From Martelella radicis (lineage in GTDB: Bacteria > Pseudomonadota > Alphaproteobacteria > Rhizobiales > Rhizobiaceae): a stretch of 64,000 nucleotides of DNA. The stretch is taken from positions 248,001 through 312,000 of the forward strand of contig NZ_JACIDZ010000001.1 of assembly GCF_014196625.1 (NCBI RefSeq). Reading direction: 5' to 3'. The position numbers were made by a program, and so were the translations under genes. A model generated the notes under the pieces. It saw only the letters and a program-made list of their open reading frames with translations, was not told where the DNA came from and made no database searches. Below, one piece after another: positions 35,132 to 44,077 of this stretch (its first letter is position 1; the number at the start of each line of letters is the position of its first letter).

Positions 35132-35926
35132 TTACTCGGCGGCTTCGAGTTCGCTGTCCTCGGGCCTGGTGTCGAGCAGGTCGAGGCAATGATGCTTGAG
35201 GTCGATAAAGGCGGGTTCGACGACGATCGAACGCTTGCGGGGTCGCTCGAGCGGCGTCTCCATGCGTTTGACGATGCGCCCGGGACGCGTGCCCATGACG
35301 CAGATTTCGTCGGAGAGGTAGATCGCCTCATCAATATCGTGGGTGACGAAGATCACGGTCTTGTTGAAATCCGACCAGATCTGCAGAAGCCATTCCTGCA
35401 TCTGGCGCTTGGTCTGCGCGTCGAGCGCGCCAAAGGGCTCGTCGAGCAGGACCACGTCATTGTCGAGAAGAAGGGTGCGCAGAAGTGCGGCGCGCTGGCG
35501 CATGCCGCCTGAAAGCGAATTCGGATACTGATTTTCAAATCCGCCCAGCCCGTAGCGCGCGAGATAGGGGTGGGCGCGTTCTCGGGCCTGACGGATCGGC
35601 ATGCCCTGGATCTCCATGCCGAGCGCCACATTGTCGAGAACGGTGCGCCATGGAAGAAGCAGGTCCTTTTGCAGCATGTAGCCGACCCGGCCGATCTGGC
35701 CGGTCGCGTCCTCGCCGTCGATCAGGACGCGACCCGTTGTCGGCGGCTGGAGGCCGGCGACAATGTTGAAGATCGTGCTCTTGCCGCAGCCTGACGGTCC
35801 GATAAGGCTGATGAACCGGCCTGCAGTAACGTCGAGGTTTACGGGGGCCAGAGCCTGGAACGGTCCGTCCTTGGTCTCGAAGACCATTGATAGATTTTCC
35901 AGACTCAGTTTTGCATCGGGGTACAT
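35132..35926 (-). CDS. NitT/TauT-type ABC transporter ATP-binding protein
   Basis: The 264-residue ATPase has Walker A GPSGCGKST, signature LSGGMRQRAALLRTL, Walker B VVLLDEPFGALD and the switch histidine in VTHDIDEAI. It is of the SsuB/TauB type. The start at 35926 is chosen since GGAG lies just before it; another ATG at 35938 is close. Its upstream region is the AT-rich gap with a palindrome, probably the promoter for the importer genes. Confidence 0.9.
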   Translation of the reverse strand: MYPDAKLSLENLSMVFETKDGPFQALAPVNLDVTAGRFISLIGPSGCGKSTIFNIVAGLQPPTTGRVLIDGEDATGQIGRVGYMLQKDLLLPWRTVLDNVALGMEIQGMPIRQARERAHPYLARYGLGGFENQYPNSLSGGMRQRAALLRTLLLDNDVVLLDEPFGALDAQTKRQMQEWLLQIWSDFNKTVIFVTHDIDEAIYLSDEICVMGTRPGRIVKRMETPLERPRKRSIVVEPAFIDLKHHCLDLLDTRPEDSELEAAE

Positions 35927-36326
35927 TTCAATCTCCATGATCGGCGCCGCTGGCCTTGCTATCAGCCCGGCTATTGACGATGCGGACTTGCTGGCAGAAA
36001 CCCTGCAAGAGCTGTGCCACAATGGAAAAGTATATGTTTTTCAGATGGTTAATTGTTTTTCGATGCGCTCAGGCGAGTGGCAATCTCAAGGGATACCTGC
36101 TGTCTTCCTTGGATAGGGCGAAAGCAGCAGACGGGCGCCAGGCGGATGACTATCGTCTGAGCAGTCCTGAACATCTTGATCGATGTCGATTCTGATGTAT
36201 TTGCAATGACTTGGATGGTGAAATTAGCCAAGCTAATGGCTAATTTTTATGCTTGATTAAAAAATAGACTTCGCTTGTGTCTGCGGGCAATCGATACAGC
36301 CGCGATCCACCCGCCAGACTGGCTCG
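35927..36326. promoter_or_regulatory. AT-rich regulatory gap upstream of the importer genes
   Basis: This 400-bp low-GC gap between the ridA-type gene and the ATPase gene contains a perfect inverted repeat at 36221-36246: AAATTAGCC and GGCTAATTT around eight bases, with a further inner TTAGC/GCTAA pair. It could be an operator for the linked LysR protein or, read on the plus strand with TT after it, a weak terminator. No gene is seen in the rest. Confidence 0.5.
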
Positions 36327-36797
36327 CTAAGGCTCAAGTTCGATGATTGCGTCCACTTCCACCAGCGCGTTGGCGGGCAGGCTGGAGACGCAGACGGCAG
36401 TACGGGCGTGGCGGCCGCTATCACCGAACAGGTTGATAAAAAGCTCCGATGCTCCGTCCGCTATCTTGGGGCCATCCGGAAAGCCGGATGGCGCGGAGAC
36501 AAAGGCACCGAGACGCAGGACTGAAGCCACGTTTTCAAGAGAGCCAGCCGCCGCTCTGGCGTTGAAGAGCAGATTAAGAGCGCACATCTCTGCGGCCCTC
36601 TTGGCTTCCTCAAGGTCGTAGTCCTCGTACACGGGGCCGAAATACTGCGGCACACCGTTCCATTCACAGATCTGCCCTGCGAGAAACAGCAGGTTGCCGC
36701 TGCGCTTGTACGGCAGAAAATTGGCGCGGGATGGGGATGAGGAAGGCAGCTCCAGGCCCAGTGCCTTCAGTTTCTTCTCGATTTCAGAGGTTTCCAA
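36327..36797 (-). CDS. RidA/YjgF-family protein
   Basis: This 156-residue YjgF/RidA-family protein belongs to the longer branch that begins with an extra helix (EKKLKALGLELPSSS). RidA proteins hydrolyse reactive enamines and imines; RutC-type members act on aminoacrylate peracids in pyrimidine breakdown. The catalytic arginine of true RidA, usually near the C-terminus in an RxxxxV context, is represented by GRHARTAVCVSSLP. It starts with TTG, and AAAGGAG lies seven bases before it on the minus strand. It heads the cluster and suggests an unstable enamine intermediate. Confidence 0.8.
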   Translation of the reverse strand: METSEIEKKLKALGLELPSSSPSRANFLPYKRSGNLLFLAGQICEWNGVPQYFGPVYEDYDLEEAKRAAEMCALNLLFNARAAAGSLENVASVLRLGAFVSAPSGFPDGPKIADGASELFINLFGDSGRHARTAVCVSSLPANALVEVDAIIELEP

Positions 36798-36856
36798 GCG
36801 TGTCTCCTTTTATTGTCTGACTTGGGGGTAAATGGCTGTTGCGCTGATACGAGCAA

Positions 36857-37346
36857 AAACCATGCCGGAATTCTTTTCCGGTGGTGATCGGCGGTGTCGA
36901 GCAGAAAGCCCGGCTCCTCGTGCTCGATCTTCCGCATAGCGACGGTGGCTCCTGTCGCGGGCTTATCCGGCGGCGGTAGCCGAGGCCTGGGTCGATGGCC
37001 ACGTCCATGCGTTCGCCTTTTTCGGGGCCGTGCCGCAATCGATCGTCTATGACGACGACCGCTGCCTTGTGGCGAAGATCCTGCCTGATGGCACGCGCAA
37101 GCGGGCGACGTTGTTCAGCGGGTTCCTGTCCCACGACCTGATCCGGGATCGCTATGGCCGCCCCGGCAAGGGCAACGACACGGGGAATGTCGAGGCCTTT
37201 CTGGAAGAACAGTGCCGCAAGCGCCAGGGTGACAGGCTGCGCGGTGAGAGCGAGACGATCGCTGAACGGCTGCAGCGCGATCTGGCAGCTATGCAGACCT
37301 TGCCAGCCTCGCCCTTTGACGCCTTCGATCAGGCCAGTGCCAGACC
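36857..37346 (+). pseudogene. istA: istA fragment (IS21-family transposase), broken
   Basis: Pieces of an IS21 transposase are seen. A first piece (about 36880-36945) reads VEQKARLLVLDLPHSD. A second in another frame reads AFFGAVPQSIVYDDDR and FSGFLSHDLIRDRYGRPGKG. EEQCRKRQGDRLRGESETI then follows after a loss of about 25-30 residues normally found between them. Frame change plus inner deletion show it is dead. It lies between the RidA gene and the enolase gene. Confidence 0.85.
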
Positions 37347-37359
37347 TCAATGGATGTCG

Positions 37360-38466
37360 TCAGGGGCTTTCACTGGCCTTGACCAGACACGCCGCAAGCC
37401 TTTCCGGGTTGGGCGCAAAGCCGTGGCCGGGGCGGTCCGGTGCTTTTGCCTCTCCGGGGCCGCTCAGGTGGATCGGGGGCTCGGCCATATCCTTTGCGTA
37501 GAGCCGGCCTTCCGGAAAGATGTCGGCGGCATAGGCCAGACCCGGCAATGTCGCCAGCGCCATGGAAACACCCTGGCCGACACAGGATTCCAGCATGCCG
37601 CCGATCCAGCAGGGGACGTCGCGTTCAATGCATAGGGCGTAAATTGCAAGCGCATTGGTCAGTCCGCCCACGCGACCGTGCTTGATGTTGATCCAGCGGG
37701 CCGCGCCGAAATCGAGTGCCTGTTGAGCGCGCTGGAGGGAAATGATGCTCTCGTCAAGACAGATCGGCGTTTCAAGCTGCGCCTGCAACCAGGCGTGGTC
37801 GAGAAGGTCGTCGCTTGAAAGCGGCTGTTCGATCATTGTCAGGCCAAGCGTGTCGAGTTCGCGGAAAAGCGGCAGGTCGTCGCGGGAAAAGCCGCTGTTG
37901 CAGTCGATATGCAGCACAGCGTTGGGAAAGGCCTCGCGCACGCTGCGAACCATTTTGGCGCCGCTATCGGGCCGGAATTTCATCTTGATGCGCGAGAAGC
38001 CCGCATCCACCGATTTCTGAACATCGGACAGAAGTTTCTCCATACTGTCCTGTACGGGGATATCCGCGCCCACTTTCACGGTTGCACTCTTGCCGCCGAT
38101 CATCTGCCAGAGCGGCATGTCGCGGCTCCTGGCGAGAAGGTCCCAGAAGGCCGTGTCGATGGCGGCCTTGGCAAACTGGTTGCCCTTGAAACGCGAGAGC
38201 ATACGCTGAAGCGTTACGGCATCCTCGATGTCCTGACCCTCGAGGAGTGGCTTGAAGATATCGCGGATGAGATAAAACAGCCCGCTTGCCCATTCAGCAC
38301 AGAATTCCGGTGCGGCATAGGGGGCGGCTTCGCCCCAGCCGACAAGATCGCCGCTCTGGATGCGAACCAGCACGCTGTCGATTACCGTTTCCTCGCTGAA
38401 CGACGTTTTCCACGGCGCGATCAGGGGCATGGCCACATGAAAAACGTCTATTTTATCGATGCGCAA
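37360..38466 (-). CDS. Enolase-superfamily N-acylamino acid racemase-like enzyme
   Basis: The 368-residue enzyme of the muconate lactonising subgroup has catalytic lysines K161 and K163 in IKMKF, metal ligands D188 (HIDCN), E213 (MIEQP) and D238 (LDESI), and K262 in INIKHGRVGG. Stretches WIGGMLESCVGQG and IKHGRVGG match the o-succinylbenzoate synthase/N-succinylamino acid racemase family rather than mandelate racemase. No menaquinone genes are near, so racemisation or epimerisation of N-acyl amino acids or dipeptides is favoured. The TTG at 38466 follows AGGAGG at eight bases; an ATG at 38484 would overlap that site. Confidence 0.8.
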   Translation of the reverse strand: MRIDKIDVFHVAMPLIAPWKTSFSEETVIDSVLVRIQSGDLVGWGEAAPYAAPEFCAEWASGLFYLIRDIFKPLLEGQDIEDAVTLQRMLSRFKGNQFAKAAIDTAFWDLLARSRDMPLWQMIGGKSATVKVGADIPVQDSMEKLLSDVQKSVDAGFSRIKMKFRPDSGAKMVRSVREAFPNAVLHIDCNSGFSRDDLPLFRELDTLGLTMIEQPLSSDDLLDHAWLQAQLETPICLDESIISLQRAQQALDFGAARWINIKHGRVGGLTNALAIYALCIERDVPCWIGGMLESCVGQGVSMALATLPGLAYAADIFPEGRLYAKDMAEPPIHLSGPGEAKAPDRPGHGFAPNPERLAACLVKASESP

Positions 38467-38507
38467 TGACACACCCTCCTGCATTCAGTTTCTGTTCTTG
38501 TCCGGTG

Positions 38508-39392
38508 TCAGTTGCTGCTGTCGAGCTCGCCGAGCAGGTCCATCATTTCTTCAATGCGGACCAGGCGCTGTCGCGCCGGCTTGCCGCCAATTTCATTGGC
38601 CTGCGTGCAGATGAAATTGATCAGGCTGATTACCGAAGCGTAGCTGTCGAAAAGCGAGGTGCCGCGCACGTGGCAAGCCAATGTCCAGGTCGCATATTTG
38701 GTGGTTGATACCGCGCGCCGATCGGTAATGTAGGCGATCGGCACGTTCTGCCTTTGCAAGAGCGCCATGGTTTCTCCCAGCGCACGGGCGCGACGGCGCA
38801 GGCCGACCGCAAAGACAAGATCGTCTTCTCCCAGGTCCGACATATCTTCCATGAGCATCTGGCCAGCGCTTGGAAGAACCGTAACCTGCGGCCGGGTGTT
38901 GATCATCAGGCGCCGGGCATAGGCGGCGAAAAAATGGCTGTTGCGGAAACCAAGGCAGACGATCCGCTTGGCTGATACGATTTTTTCAGCCACGGCGAGC
39001 GCTGTTTCCTCATCGATATTGGCAAGGGTCTGGCGCATGCAGTCGATGTCTTGCTCGAAATGGGCCGCGAGCAGGCCGGTCTTCTCAGCCTCGTCCTTCT
39101 TTCGACCCGAGGTCAGGAAAATCGGATCGCCGGTCGACTGGGCGTGGCGAATTTCCTTCTGCATGTCGCGAAAATCATTGTAGCCCAGACGTTTGACGAA
39201 GCGCGTCACCGCCGCCTTGGATGAGCCTGCCAGATCCGCCAGTTCGGTTGCCGAGCAGACGATGACGTCGCCCGGATATTCAAGAACACGGTCCGCCAGC
39301 ACCCGCTCGCTGCCCGGCATGCTCTCGTAGGCCGCCTTTATCCTGCGCTCGAAAGCGCGGGGCTGCAGAGGGTTGGTTTTATCATTCGTCAT
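38508..39392 (-). CDS. RpiR/MurR-family transcriptional regulator
   Basis: The 294-residue regulator has an N-terminal HTH_6 domain (about 15-90, SATELADLAGSSKAAVTRFVKRLGY) and a C-terminal SIS domain (about 135-270, RIVCLGFRNSHFFAAYARRLM) that normally senses a phosphosugar or a similar ligand. It is transcribed with the enolase gene (41 bp apart) and divergently from the dipeptide transporter. It probably controls both through the 172-bp gap 39393-39564. Confidence 0.88.
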   Translation of the reverse strand: MTNDKTNPLQPRAFERRIKAAYESMPGSERVLADRVLEYPGDVIVCSATELADLAGSSKAAVTRFVKRLGYNDFRDMQKEIRHAQSTGDPIFLTSGRKKDEAEKTGLLAAHFEQDIDCMRQTLANIDEETALAVAEKIVSAKRIVCLGFRNSHFFAAYARRLMINTRPQVTVLPSAGQMLMEDMSDLGEDDLVFAVGLRRRARALGETMALLQRQNVPIAYITDRRAVSTTKYATWTLACHVRGTSLFDSYASVISLINFICTQANEIGGKPARQRLVRIEEMMDLLGELDSSN

Positions 39393-39564
39393 GGTCGTCT
39401 CGCCTGCTTCGTCTCGTCCGGGCCGGACTGCTTTGCATTAAAACATTTTTTTTAAAACGTTGACAAACTAAAAATTCAGTATCAGTCTTCGTTTTGTGTG
39501 GCGGCGCACAATAAATCTAGCACTCAAAAATAAATGCGGAACAGCTCGAATAAGGAGACAGCGA
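39393..39564. promoter_or_regulatory. Divergent regulatory gap between the RpiR gene and the importer operon
   Basis: The AT-rich gap contains TTGACA at 39460-39465 on the plus strand, without a clear -10 at 17 bases. Two near-identical blocks, AAAACATT (about 39441) and AAAACGTT (about 39454), repeat in the same direction just before it. This is a likely site for the RpiR regulator. Confidence 0.45.
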
Positions 39565-41103
39565 ATGTCTGGCAGTAAGACACTGGCCATGGCCGGTATC
39601 ATTTTAATGGGGGTAGCAGCTCCCGCCGCCGCGAAGGATATCGTGTGGGCGCGCGATGGTGATATCGATTCACTTGACCCGCACCGCGCGACTTCAACCC
39701 TTTCCCGTCAGGTCTGGTACCAGATCTATGACTCGCTGCTCGAGTTCAACGACGATGGCGAACCGGTGGCAAACCTTGCGACAAGCTGGGATGTTTCCGA
39801 TGACGGCAAGGATGTCACCTTTCACCTGGCCGACGACATCGTCTGCCATGACGGTACGCCCTTCAACGCTGACGATGTGCTCTGGACGGCCAATCGTGCA
39901 CTCGGCGATGATAATCCGAGCCTGACCAAGGCAAGCTGGGGTCCGATCACATCGGTCGACAAGATCGACGATCTCACCGTGAGCTTCAAATTCTCCGAGC
40001 CCTTCGGCGCCTTCGTGCCGTTCATGGCCGACCAGTTCACCTCCATGCTGTGCGACAGCAATGCGGATGCCGAAGGCTTCGGTGTTTCAACCGCAATCGG
40101 CACGGGTCCGTGGAAATTTGCGAGCTGGACCAAGGGCTCGGAAATCGTTCTCGACAAGAATGCCGACTACATCAACCGCGGACGTCCGGTCGACAATCCC
40201 GGCGCTCCCCTGGCTGACCGGCTGGTGATCCGCACCATTCCCGAAGCGCAGACCCGCGTTGCCGGCCTTCGTACCGGCGAACTGAACGTGATTGCGCCGC
40301 CGATCCAGGAGGTGAAGGCGCTGCAGGATGATGACGCGGTCGATGTGCATGTCGCCACCGGCACGGGTCAGAACATGTTCATCCAGTTTGCGGTTAACCG
40401 TCCGCCCTTCAATGATGCGCGCGCCCGTCAGGCCGTTTCCCACGCGATCAACAAGGATATGGCCATTCAGGTCGTCTACGGCGATCTCGTCGAACGTCAG
40501 TATTGCCCGATCTCTCGGGGCGTCTTCGGCAATGATCCGGAATTCTGCAAGCAGTATGACCAGGATTACGATCCGGCAAAGGCGAAGGAACTTCTGGCCG
40601 AACTCGGATACGGTCCCGACAACCCGATGGAGGTGACGCTTGCCACATGGACCGGCGACAGCCGCGAGCGCATGCTGCAGATGCTTCAGAACCAACTGGC
40701 CCAGGTTGATATCGTCGCCAATATCGAAGTCATGGATATCGGTACGCTGAATGCGCGCGATACGCAGGAGAACGAAAAGACCGAAGGTCCCGGCTACATG
40801 GACCTGATGGGCTGGACCTGGTTCGACCCGGACCTCCTCTATCTGCTCTGGCATTCGCCGGGTGCCTATCATGGATTCCACACGCCGGAACTCGATGCGC
40901 TTCTGGAAGACATGCGCACGACGGTCGATCCTGATGCCCGTGAAGAGGTTGTCCACCAGGCCTTCAAGATCCTGCTTGAAGAAGCAGGGCAGGTGCCGAT
41001 CTACACGCCCGGCTGGTCGTGGCTCTATGCCGTCTCGGCCAATACACCGGGCTTCAAGATCGGCCCTTTCAACCGGGCTGAATTCGCCGCCATGCAGCCC
41101 TGA
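39565..41103 (+). CDS. Dipeptide/oligopeptide ABC transporter substrate-binding protein
   Basis: The 512-residue family 5 binding protein has a signal peptide (about 1-23, ending PAAA). DIVWARDGDIDSLDPHRA and VTFHLADDIVCHDGTPFNADDV are family stretches. AAGGAG at 39552-39557 sets the start. Family 5 proteins bind dipeptides, oligopeptides, nickel, opines or glutathione; the exact ligand cannot be read. It heads the operon, and a strong hairpin follows its stop at 41111-41136. Confidence 0.9.
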   Translation: MSGSKTLAMAGIILMGVAAPAAAKDIVWARDGDIDSLDPHRATSTLSRQVWYQIYDSLLEFNDDGEPVANLATSWDVSDDGKDVTFHLADDIVCHDGTPFNADDVLWTANRALGDDNPSLTKASWGPITSVDKIDDLTVSFKFSEPFGAFVPFMADQFTSMLCDSNADAEGFGVSTAIGTGPWKFASWTKGSEIVLDKNADYINRGRPVDNPGAPLADRLVIRTIPEAQTRVAGLRTGELNVIAPPIQEVKALQDDDAVDVHVATGTGQNMFIQFAVNRPPFNDARARQAVSHAINKDMAIQVVYGDLVERQYCPISRGVFGNDPEFCKQYDQDYDPAKAKELLAELGYGPDNPMEVTLATWTGDSRERMLQMLQNQLAQVDIVANIEVMDIGTLNARDTQENEKTEGPGYMDLMGWTWFDPDLLYLLWHSPGAYHGFHTPELDALLEDMRTTVDPDAREEVVHQAFKILLEEAGQVPIYTPGWSWLYAVSANTPGFKIGPFNRAEFAAMQP

Positions 41104-41110
41104 TTGAAGC

Positions 41111-41136
41111 GCGGACGGGACTGAAGTCCCGTCCGC
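41111..41136 (+). terminator. Hairpin after the dipeptide-binding protein gene
   Basis: GCGGACGGGAC pairs perfectly with GTCCCGTCCGC on a TGAA tetraloop, and the downstream sequence is T- and C-rich. It probably stops part of the transcripts or protects the upstream mRNA, so more binding protein than permease is made. Confidence 0.65.
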
Positions 41137-41164
41137 ACTCTTTTCTTCCTATCGGAGAACCGCC

Positions 41165-42085
41165 ATGAGCCGCTACCTGCTCCAGCGATGTCTTGCCGCG
41201 CTGCTCACGATCTGGGTCACCACAATTGCCGTTTCGATGCTGATCCATCTGGTGCCGGGCAATCCAGTCCAGATCATGTACGCGCAATCTCAGGGTACAA
41301 CGCCTGAACAGCTGGAAGAAGTCCGCCAGCGCCTCGGCCTCAGCGATCCGCTGGTCGTCCAGTATTTTCATTACATGGTGCGCGTCTTCCACGGAGACCT
41401 TGGCTATACGATCCGCGGCGAGCAACCTGTACTGCCGCTGCTTCTGGAACGTCTGCCAAACACGCTGGCGCTAACGGGTGCAGCGCTTCTGATTGCCTGC
41501 GTCATCGGCCTGACCTTCGGTTTTATCGCCGCCTACAAGCGTGGCAGTTGGCTTGATACGACGCTGATGACATCGGCCATTCTCGGCGTTTCGATGCCGC
41601 ATTTCTGGCTTGGGCTCATCCTGCTGTTTTTCTTTGCCGTGCGGCTTCACTGGTTTCCGGTGGCGGGCAATGGCGTTGAAAACCTCATTCTTCCGGCACT
41701 CACACTCGGCATTACCAATGCGGCGATCATTGCTCGTCTCACACGCTCGTCGATGATTGATGTGTTCGATCAGGAGTTCATCCGCACCGCACGCGCCAAG
41801 GGCCTGCCGAAAGCCATGGTGCTCTATGGCCATGCGCTGCGCGCCGGGCTGGTGCCGATCGTCACCATGATCGGCCTGCAGTTCACCTACATGATGGGCG
41901 GCGCCATCGTGGTCGAGAATGTCTTCGGCTGGAACGGCGTCGGTCGCATGGCGATTCAGGCGATCTTCCAGCGCGATTATCCGCTGATCCAGGGCTTTAT
42001 CCTGATGTTCGCCTGTGTCGTGGTCGCGGTCTCGCTGATCATGGATGTTATCTATGCGTGGCTTGATCCGCGTATCCGCTACTGA
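41165..42085 (+). CDS. Dipeptide-type ABC transporter permease (DppB-like)
   Basis: The 306-residue permease has the DppB N-terminus MSRYLLQRCLAALLTIWVTT, about six helices and the EAA-type loop RTARAKGLPKAMVLYGHALR. It pairs with the next gene to form the channel. GGAGAA precedes the ATG. Ten bases separate its stop from the next start. Confidence 0.92.
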   Translation: MSRYLLQRCLAALLTIWVTTIAVSMLIHLVPGNPVQIMYAQSQGTTPEQLEEVRQRLGLSDPLVVQYFHYMVRVFHGDLGYTIRGEQPVLPLLLERLPNTLALTGAALLIACVIGLTFGFIAAYKRGSWLDTTLMTSAILGVSMPHFWLGLILLFFFAVRLHWFPVAGNGVENLILPALTLGITNAAIIARLTRSSMIDVFDQEFIRTARAKGLPKAMVLYGHALRAGLVPIVTMIGLQFTYMMGGAIVVENVFGWNGVGRMAIQAIFQRDYPLIQGFILMFACVVVAVSLIMDVIYAWLDPRIRY

Positions 42086-42095
42086 GGAGACGGCG

Positions 42096-43028
42096 ATGAA
42101 CAAGCGCATGAAAACAGCCCTTGCCGTTGCCTCGGCGGCCGGTCAGCACAGCCATTCGATACCAGATACGCCGGGGCCACTCAGCGTCTTCTTCCGTAGC
42201 CTTTATGCGGTGCTCAGTGCGGCAACAGCCAATCGGGGCGCAAAGGTCGGACTTTTTCTCGTCCTGGCGCTCATATTCGTGGCTATCTTCGCACCTTGGA
42301 TTGCGCCCTATCCTGCCGATCAGATGGGGGCGGGCATGGCGCTGTTGCCGCCCAACGCAGACTACTGGTTCGGCACGGATGAGTTCGGTCGCGACATGTT
42401 CTCCCGCGTGGTTTATGGCGCGCAGCTCACCATCCAGGTGGGCCTGATCGCCGTCGGCATATCGCTGACCATCGGTACGCTGACCGGCCTTGTCGCCGGG
42501 TATGCGGGCGGCTGGACCGAGCGCGTATTGATGCGCCTTGTTGATGTGGTTTTCTCGTTCACGGAAACGCTGATTGCACTGGCCGCCGTTGCGGTGCTTG
42601 GTCCGAGCCTGACCAATGCGATGATCGCAGTCGGTATCGCGGCCATTCCGTTTTACGCTCGCGTTGCCTATTCGGTGACGCTGGTGGAGCGTAACCGCGC
42701 CTATTTCGATGCCGCCTATGTGGCTGGCGCCGGACATTTGCGGCTCATCTTCCGCCATCTTCTGCCGAACATCATTCCGCCGTTGATCGTGGTGGCAACG
42801 CTCGGTGTTTCCTCGGCCGTGCTGGCGGCAGCGGGCTTGAGCTTTCTCGGTCTCGGCGCACAGCCGCCATCGCCGGAATGGGGGGCGATGCTCTCGGCAG
42901 GGCGCGACTATTTCAATCAGGCACCGTGGATCATGATCTTCCCCGGCGTCGCAATCATGGTCGTGGTTCTGGCCTTCAATCTGCTTGGTGACGGTGTGCG
43001 CGAAGCGCTCGATCCGAGGCAGAAATGA
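42096..43028 (+). CDS. Dipeptide-type ABC transporter permease (DppC-like)
   Basis: The 310-residue DppC-type permease has a cytosolic N-terminus followed by a first helix (about 48-70), the stretch WFGTDEFGRDMFSRVVYGAQ and the EAA-type loop of this family. GAGGAG lies before the ATG at 42096; the earlier ATG at 42045 overlaps dppB and has no conserved sequence. Its stop shares ATGA with the next start. Confidence 0.92.
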   Translation: MNKRMKTALAVASAAGQHSHSIPDTPGPLSVFFRSLYAVLSAATANRGAKVGLFLVLALIFVAIFAPWIAPYPADQMGAGMALLPPNADYWFGTDEFGRDMFSRVVYGAQLTIQVGLIAVGISLTIGTLTGLVAGYAGGWTERVLMRLVDVVFSFTETLIALAAVAVLGPSLTNAMIAVGIAAIPFYARVAYSVTLVERNRAYFDAAYVAGAGHLRLIFRHLLPNIIPPLIVVATLGVSSAVLAAAGLSFLGLGAQPPSPEWGAMLSAGRDYFNQAPWIMIFPGVAIMVVVLAFNLLGDGVREALDPRQK

Positions 43029-44077
43029 TGCGGGAGAGCGATATGGCAGTTATGCAAGCTAAAGCGACCCATGCACGTCAGGCCGATACCGTGCTGGCCG
43101 TTGAGAACCTGCAGACCGAGTTCAAGACGAAAGCCGGTATTGCGCGCGCTGTCGATGGGGTTTCCTTTGCGCTGAAAGCCGGAGAAATTCTCGCTATCGT
43201 CGGCGAAAGCGGGTCGGGCAAGAGCGTAACATCGCTGTCGATCATGGGGTTGATTCCGAACCCTCCGGGCCGGATTGCCGGAGGCCGGGTGCTGTTTGAT
43301 GGCAAGGACCTTACGACACTTTCCGACCGGGCTTTGCAGGACCTGCGCGGCGCTGATCTTTCTATGATCTTTCAGGAGCCGATGACCTCGCTCAACCCGG
43401 TGCTCAGCATCGGCCGTCAGATGACGGAGGGCATCAAGCAGCATCTCGGCATGAATTCGTCGGAGGCGCGCGAACACGCGATCAAGATGATGAAGCGGGT
43501 CAGTATCCCGGCGCCGGAACAGCGGCTGAAGGAATTTCCGCACCAGTTTTCCGGCGGCATGCTGCAGCGCATCATGATCGCCATTGCCATGTCGTGCAAT
43601 CCGAAGGTCCTGATCGCCGATGAGCCGACGACCGCACTCGACGTCACCATTCAGGCGCAGATCCTCGACCTGATGAAGGAACTGCGCGACAATACAGGTA
43701 CGGCTATCGTACTGATCACCCATGATATGGGCGTGGTCGCGGAAATGGCCGATCGGGTAATCGTCATGTATGCCGGACAGAAGATCGAGGAGGCGCGGGT
43801 TGACGACCTGTTCCGCCGGCAGCGCCACCCTTACACGATCGGCCTTTTGGGCGCGCTCCCAAAGCTTGGTGAGGCCGGCGAAGTCGGCGATACCGAGTTG
43901 CAGGAAATACCGGGTGTGGTGCCGCCACTGACAGATCTGCCGCCCGGCTGTCGCTTTTCCGACCGCTGCCGCTTTGCCACCGACAAGTGTCGGAGCGAAA
44001 TGCCGGTCTTCGAAGCCAAGGCACCGGATCATTTCGCCGCCTGCTGGCATTCAGATGCGCTGGAGACCCAACCATGA
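43025..44077 (+). CDS. Dipeptide-type ABC transporter ATP-binding protein (DppD-like)
   Basis: The 350-residue ATPase has Walker A GESGSGKS, signature FSGGMLQRIMIAIAMSC, Walker B LIADEPTTALD and the C-terminal oligopeptide/dipeptide extension with PPGCRFSDRCRFATDKC, whose cysteines may hold an Fe-S cluster as in DppD. The start at 43025 forms ATGA with the previous stop; an internal ATG at 43043 has a GGGAG site and could be used instead. Confidence 0.9.
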   Translation: MMRESDMAVMQAKATHARQADTVLAVENLQTEFKTKAGIARAVDGVSFALKAGEILAIVGESGSGKSVTSLSIMGLIPNPPGRIAGGRVLFDGKDLTTLSDRALQDLRGADLSMIFQEPMTSLNPVLSIGRQMTEGIKQHLGMNSSEAREHAIKMMKRVSIPAPEQRLKEFPHQFSGGMLQRIMIAIAMSCNPKVLIADEPTTALDVTIQAQILDLMKELRDNTGTAIVLITHDMGVVAEMADRVIVMYAGQKIEEARVDDLFRRQRHPYTIGLLGALPKLGEAGEVGDTELQEIPGVVPPLTDLPPGCRFSDRCRFATDKCRSEMPVFEAKAPDHFAACWHSDALETQP

